Of a stretch of 64,000 nt of DNA, positions 63,365-64,000 are shown piece after piece (positions within the stretch are counted from its first letter, which is position 1; each line of letters starts with the position of its first letter). Position numbers and translations under genes: made by a program. The stretch covers positions 1,674,001 through 1,738,000 of the forward strand of contig NC_080699.1 of the NCBI RefSeq assembly GCF_030445035.2. The letters run 5' to 3'. This DNA is from Dasypus novemcinctus (taxonomy: Eukaryota > Chordata > Mammalia > Cingulata > Dasypodidae). Under the pieces are notes generated by a model, which was not told the origin of the DNA, made no database searches, and worked only from the letters and a program-made list of their open reading frames with translations.

Positions 63365-64000
63365 TGAGATACTTACAGCTGATTTTTGTGTAGGGGCGAG
63401 GCAGGAGTCCTCCTTCTTTCTTCAAATGGAGATCCAGTTTTCCCAGCACCATTTGCTGAGGAGACTCTTACTATTGAATGGTGTTTGCCCTCTTGCCAAA
63501 AATCAGTTGGCCGTGAGTGTGAGGGCTGATTTCTGAGCTCTCGATTCTGTTCCATTGGTCTATATGTCTGTCCTTGTGTCTGTACCATGCAGTTTTGATT
63601 ACCGTGGCTTTGTCCTAAGTTTTAAGATTGGGAAGCGTGAGTCCTCCAACTTCACTCTTTTTTGGCTTTAGCTACTTGGGGGTCCTTACCTCTCAACATA
63701 AACATCATGATTGGCATTTCCATTTCTGCCAAGAAAGGTATCGGAATTTTGGTTGGGATTGTGTTGAATAAATTGCGTTGGGTAGGATTGACATCTTTAG
63801 GATATTTAGTCTTCCTATCTATGAGCAGGCAATGCCCTTCCATTTATTTACGTCTTCCTTAATTTCTTTTAGCAATGTTTGGTAGTTTTCTGTGTAAAAA
63901 AAATTCTGTGTTAGACTTATTCCTAGATATTTGATTCTTTTAGTTGCTATTGTGACTGGAATTTTTTCTTGACTTCTTTCCTGAGTGTTCACTGCTTGTG
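63365..64000 (-). mobile_element. LINE-1, antisense, running off the window end
   Basis: A long colinear match to reversed L1: 'gatccagttttcccagcacc', 'atttgctgaggagactctta', 'ttgccaaaaatcagttggcc', 'ctgttccattggtctatatg', 'tgattaccgtggctttgtcc', 'gggaagcgtgagtcctccaa', 'tccatttctgccaagaaagg' and 'attcctagatatttgattc'. It is better preserved than the other old L1s but no ORF is intact in the visible part. Confidence 0.85.

Overview
This window is mammalian genomic DNA, most likely from a xenarthran and probably an armadillo such as Dasypus. The evidence is full-length tRNA-derived SINEs of the DAS type with clean target-site duplications at 15.6-16.0, 23.9-24.3 and 33.2-33.5 kb, a DAS-I-like dimer at 6.0 kb, and L1 3' tails of a kind I associate with xenarthrans. 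Two genes can be recognised with confidence, both on the + strand: a KDM4D/KDM4E-type JmjC histone demethylase (one coding exon, 8.2-10.1 kb) and ENDOD1 (two coding exons, 29043-29342 and 47744-48937, with an 18.4 kb intron). From memory, human 11q21 has the order KDM4D-KDM4E-ENDOD1, so this looks like the orthologous segment. The organism assignment is inference from repeats, not from a database search.

Layout. 0-7.8 kb: LINE-1 fragments on both strands, one solo LTR of MaLR type, MIRs, a SINE dimer, and a possible non-coding first exon of the demethylase near 5.8 kb. 7.8-10.6 kb: a very GC-rich island holding the intronless demethylase, its 3' UTR and an ATTAAA signal. 10.6-16.1 kb: nested L1 insertions, two more MaLR-type solo LTRs, MER5-like elements and two SINEs. 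16-28 kb: mostly unidentified single-copy DNA with MIR/L2 relics, one SINE, one small hAT-like element and a 52-bp minisatellite. 28.4-29.6 kb: CpG-island promoter and first exon of ENDOD1. 29.3-47.7 kb: ENDOD1 intron 1 with a 22-bp minisatellite, a SINE, an L2 split by a recent L1 tail, a 78-bp minisatellite and a composite L1 block. 47.7-49.8 kb: ENDOD1 last exon and 3' UTR. 50-64 kb: intergenic DNA with a 34-bp minisatellite, an L1 in which a CACACC motif has grown into about 0.94 kb of satellite, a 40-bp minisatellite, a GC-rich block ending in a good polyadenylation signal, a 500-base assembly gap (61699-62198) and an antisense L1 that runs off the end.

The two genes share no pathway that I know of: one is a nuclear chromatin eraser, the other a secretory/membrane-associated nuclease-fold protein. 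They are neighbours by inherited gene order. I found no new biological system. The most interesting signals are the remodelled demethylase (strong GC and Lys-to-Arg drift, a 102-bp Arg/Gly/Pro coding repeat, a probable +1 shift in the third repeat that moves the C-terminus out of its ancestral frame, and a Ser at the usual 2-oxoglutarate Asn site), a satellite growing inside an L1, and an unusual density of GC-rich minisatellites that fits a region of strong biased gene conversion.
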